From JBDTSW01 sp039930945 (GTDB lineage Bacteria; Actinomycetota; Thermoleophilia; Solirubrobacterales; 70-9), in assembly GCA_039930945.1 (NCBI GenBank), contig JBDTSW010000051.1, positions 1 through 15,885 of the forward strand: 15,885 bases of DNA. Reading direction: 5' to 3'. Shown here one piece after another: positions 13,899 through 15,885 of the stretch; the first letter of the stretch is position 1; each line of letters opens with the position of its first letter. The notes under the pieces are model-generated. The model had not been told where the DNA came from. It was given only the letters and a program-made list of their open reading frames with translations, and searched no databases. The position numbers were made by a program, and so were the translations under genes.

Positions 13899-14018
13899 TC
13901 CTCTCTCTTCCTACCGCTAGTTACCGACAAGGTTAGGCCCGTCACGAGCTCAGGTACAAGGGATTTCTGGTTAAGCGTCGCATCGCCGGGATTGCGGGGC
14001 GACCTATCGTTCAGGGCC
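13899..14018. promoter_or_regulatory. Divergent intergenic region between the sigma factor and VOC genes
   Basis: These 120 bp serve both genes. On the + strand TATCGT (14005-14010) is a -10-like box 8 nt before the VOC GTG. On the minus strand a purine-rich ribosome binding site precedes the sigma ATG; TAACC occurs twice there (13931-13935 and 13969-13973), 38 bp apart, but I cannot assemble a convincing -35/-10 pair from it. Confidence 0.4.
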
Positions 14019-14885
14019 GTGGGCGAGCCTCAGGCACAGCTTCCGGCCGAGACCCGACTCGGCGCCGTCAGCCTGGCGGTGGGCGATCTGGACACCGTTG
14101 CGTCGTTTTACGAGCGGGCGCTGGGCCTGGAGACGCTCGAGCGCGACCCCGCATGGGCGCGCCTCGGCGCCGGGGGCGAGGCTCTCGTCGAGCTCGTCTC
14201 GGCGCCGGATGCACCGGCGCGCCCGCAGGCGACGACGGGCCTCTTCCACCTGGCGATCCTGGTGGAAGATCGGCCCGCGCTCGCCGCCGCGCTGCGGCGG
14301 GTGGCCAACGCAGACTGGCGCTTCACCGGCGCCTCCGACCATCTGGTCAGCGAAGCCCTGTATCTGCGCGACCCGGAGGGCAACGGCATCGAGATCTACC
14401 GTGACCGCCCCCGCGCCGACTGGCCGCGCTCGAACGGCGAGCTGCAGATGGACTCGCTCGCGCTCGACCTCGAGGACCTGCTGGCCGAGCCGGAGCCCGA
14501 CGACGGTGCCTCCACCGGAATGCCCGCGGCCACGCGTATGGGCCACGTCCACCTCAACGTCGCCGACATCCCCGCCTCCGAGATCTTCTTCGTGGGCCCC
14601 GTGGGCTTCGACGTGACGGTCCGCGGCTATCCGGGCGCGCTCTTCTTCTCAGCCGGGGGCTATCACCACCACGTCGGCGTCAACACCTGGGCGGGAGAGG
14701 GCGCGCCGGCGCCGCCGGTGGGCGCGCGCGGCCTCCGCTGGTTCGAGCTCGTGCTGCCCGGCGCCGAGGCGGTCGAGGCCACCGCCGCGCGCCTCGCCGA
14801 CGCCGGCTCCGACCCCGAGGCCCGCGAGGATGGCGTCCTCGTCAGCGACCCGTCGGGCAACGGCATCCTCCTGCGCCCGGCCTAG
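14019..14885 (+). CDS. Two-domain VOC-family protein (glyoxalase / ring-cleavage dioxygenase type)
   Basis: This is a vicinal oxygen chelate protein with two tandem VOC domains, 288 residues from the GTG at 14019 (a TTG at 13992 would add nine residues). Domain 1 (about 12-130) has LGAVSLAVGDLDTVASFYERALGLE, FHLAILVEDR and ALYLRDPEGNGIEIYRDRP; domain 2 (about 168-288) has MGHVHLNVADIPASEIFFVGPVGFD, the YHHHVGVNTW motif and LVSDPSGNGILLRP. This layout resembles the B. subtilis CatE (YfiE) catechol 2,3-dioxygenase group, which uses a metal bound by two His and one Glu. In the first strand of domain 1 the usual His is replaced (AVSL), so the metal site is probably in domain 2. The substrate is unknown. 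There is no ribosome binding site; a TANNNT box 8 nt upstream suggests a leaderless mRNA. Confidence 0.88.
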   Translation: MGEPQAQLPAETRLGAVSLAVGDLDTVASFYERALGLETLERDPAWARLGAGGEALVELVSAPDAPARPQATTGLFHLAILVEDRPALAAALRRVANADWRFTGASDHLVSEALYLRDPEGNGIEIYRDRPRADWPRSNGELQMDSLALDLEDLLAEPEPDDGASTGMPAATRMGHVHLNVADIPASEIFFVGPVGFDVTVRGYPGALFFSAGGYHHHVGVNTWAGEGAPAPPVGARGLRWFELVLPGAEAVEATAARLADAGSDPEAREDGVLVSDPSGNGILLRPA

Positions 14886-15885
14886 ACCGGTCGGGTCAGC
14901 TCCTCGAGCAGGAAGACGAACGAGGCATACGGACGGCCCGTCGCCTGCTGCAGGCCGATCTCGCAGGTGCGGTTGCTGCACAGGCAGGCGTCGAGCTCCA
15001 GGCCCTCGAGCTCGGCGGCCACATCGCGCAGCGCCGAGGCCGGCAGCTCGGGATGCAGCAGGCCACGGTCGCCGGCGAAGCCGCAGCAGCCGGTGCCGGC
15101 GGGGATGACCACCTCGTCCGCGATCGCCGAGGCGATCGCCTGCAGCTGCGGGCCGAGGCCCATCTGGACCGTCGAGCAGGTCGGATGCAGGGCCACCGGC
15201 CCGACGCGGCGCTCGACTTCGAGCGCCGGGAGCAGGCGGTCGTGCGCCCAGGCGATCGAGTCGATCACCTCGACCTGCTCGTAGCGCTCGCGCTGCGGGT
15301 CGTCGAGCAGCGGCGTGACGTCCTCGGCGAGCCCGAGCGCGCACGAGGATGCGTCGATCACCACCGGCAACGTGCCTCCTTCGCTCCAGCGCCATAGGGA
15401 GTCGGCCACCCGCCGGGCCATCAGCTCGTGGCCGCGCCGATGACCCTTCGAGCTCCATGGCGTGGCGCAGCAGTTGCCGGCCGCGTCGGCGGGGATCCAC
15501 AGACCCAGCCCCGCCCGGGCCGAGACCGCCACCAGCGCCTCGGGCAGGCTGGGCCGCGGTGGGGCGCCGCGTGGGTTGCCGAAGATGCGGTTGATGCAGG
15601 CGGGCAGGTAGGCCGCCGCGGCACCGTCGCGCGGCGTCGCCGGCAGCCGCGCCGGTGCCGGCGGGGGCATGTTCGAGGGCCAGATGGGCACGAGCTCGGC
15701 GCCGGCGACCCGTCGGAGCGCCTGCGCGGCCCCGCGCAGCGGCCGGTCTCCCAGCGCTCGCGAGGCGGCGTCGGCGGCGCGCAACGCCGCCCGAGCGCCC
15801 CGCTCCACCCCGGCCCAGTGGCGCGCCGCCCGCAGCGCCGCGCGCTCGCGGCGGTCCGTCTGCTCGCGCGCGCGAAAGGCCTTGA
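14882..15885 (-). CDS. FAD/Fe-S oxidoreductase (D-lactate dehydrogenase-like), C-terminal part
   Basis: Only the last 333 or so residues are in the window; the frame stays open to the right edge, so a GTG at 15806-15808 is not the true start. What is visible is the Cys-rich (CCG-type) half of large FAD-linked dehydrogenases or GlcF-like subunits that oxidise 2-hydroxy acids. The first repeat has LPACINRIFG, AGNCCATPWSSKGH and DASSCALGL; the second has HPTCSTVQMG, GTGCCGFAGDRGLLHPE and CLCSNRTCEIGL. These cysteines fit the CCG pattern that binds iron-sulphur or related cofactors. The FAD-binding and ferredoxin domains, if fused, would lie beyond the edge. The stop codon shares CTAG with the converging VOC gene. 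Its donor could be D-lactate, glycolate or another 2-hydroxy acid. Confidence 0.85.
   Translation of the reverse strand, partial: KAFRAREQTDRRERAALRAARHWAGVERGARAALRAADAASRALGDRPLRGAAQALRRVAGAELVPIWPSNMPPPAPARLPATPRDGAAAAYLPACINRIFGNPRGAPPRPSLPEALVAVSARAGLGLWIPADAAGNCCATPWSSKGHRRGHELMARRVADSLWRWSEGGTLPVVIDASSCALGLAEDVTPLLDDPQRERYEQVEVIDSIAWAHDRLLPALEVERRVGPVALHPTCSTVQMGLGPQLQAIASAIADEVVIPAGTGCCGFAGDRGLLHPELPASALRDVAAELEGLELDACLCSNRTCEIGLQQATGRPYASFVFLLEELTRPV

Noticed and set aside
13931..13973. Two TAACC sites 38 bp apart upstream of the sigma factor gene, considered as an autoregulatory ECF promoter
   Set aside because: Neither has a matching -10 element at the usual 16-17 nt spacing, so I could not support a promoter.
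1..15885. CRISPR array, insertion sequence, prophage or ordinary tRNA genes
   Set aside because: No spaced direct repeats, transposase or phage motifs, terminal repeats or cloverleaf other than the tmRNA domain were seen on either strand.

Overview
The window looks like chromosomal DNA from a high-GC actinobacterium. The FtsEX and SmpB/tmRNA gene neighbourhood, the GC-biased codon use, the probable leaderless starts and the Ala/Arg/Glu-rich proteins suggest Thermoleophilia (a Solirubrobacter/Conexibacter-like lineage), but that assignment is an inference. I see no insertion sequence, phage gene, CRISPR array or plasmid function. The region is mostly ordinary housekeeping and accessory metabolism, densely packed.

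Left part, + strand: a split transketolase (N- and C-terminal subunits, stop and start overlapping at TGATG), followed by one tightly coupled five-gene run: ftsE, ftsX, a membrane-anchored S41 tail-specific protease, a short RNase II/R-family exoribonuclease, and smpB. Every junction in this run overlaps (ATGA, TTGA, ATGA, then an 8-nt overlap). A coiled-coil protein of unknown function follows and ends almost on top of a minus-strand M50 site-2-type protease.

Middle, minus strand: a stretch that looks empty of genes (about 9.4-9.95 kb) holds a complete tmRNA gene (ssrA), missed if only proteins are considered. It has a tRNA-like acceptor stem with the G3-U70 alanine signal, a P2 helix, and a tag reading frame encoding ANSEHEFALAA followed by UAG. 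A TATGAT box lies upstream and a strong hairpin downstream. Together with smpB, the RNase R-like gene and the tail-specific protease, most of the trans-translation (ribosome rescue) pathway plus a possible protease for tagged exported proteins sits within about 6 kb.

Right part: a minus-strand three-gene amino-acid-type ABC importer (lipoprotein binding protein, permease, ATPase) with a perfect hairpin across the binding-protein stop codon; a minus-strand ECF sigma factor with a C-terminal membrane segment and a long proline-rich tail; a divergent two-domain VOC (glyoxalase/ring-cleavage type) protein; and, running off the right edge, the C-terminal Cys-rich half of an FAD/Fe-S dehydrogenase. 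The last two genes converge and share one CTAG as both stop codons.

The observations most worth a second look are the atypical T-loop of the tmRNA, the clustering of rescue and proteolysis genes with ftsEX, the membrane-anchored sigma factor with no anti-sigma neighbour, and the hairpin in the ABC operon.
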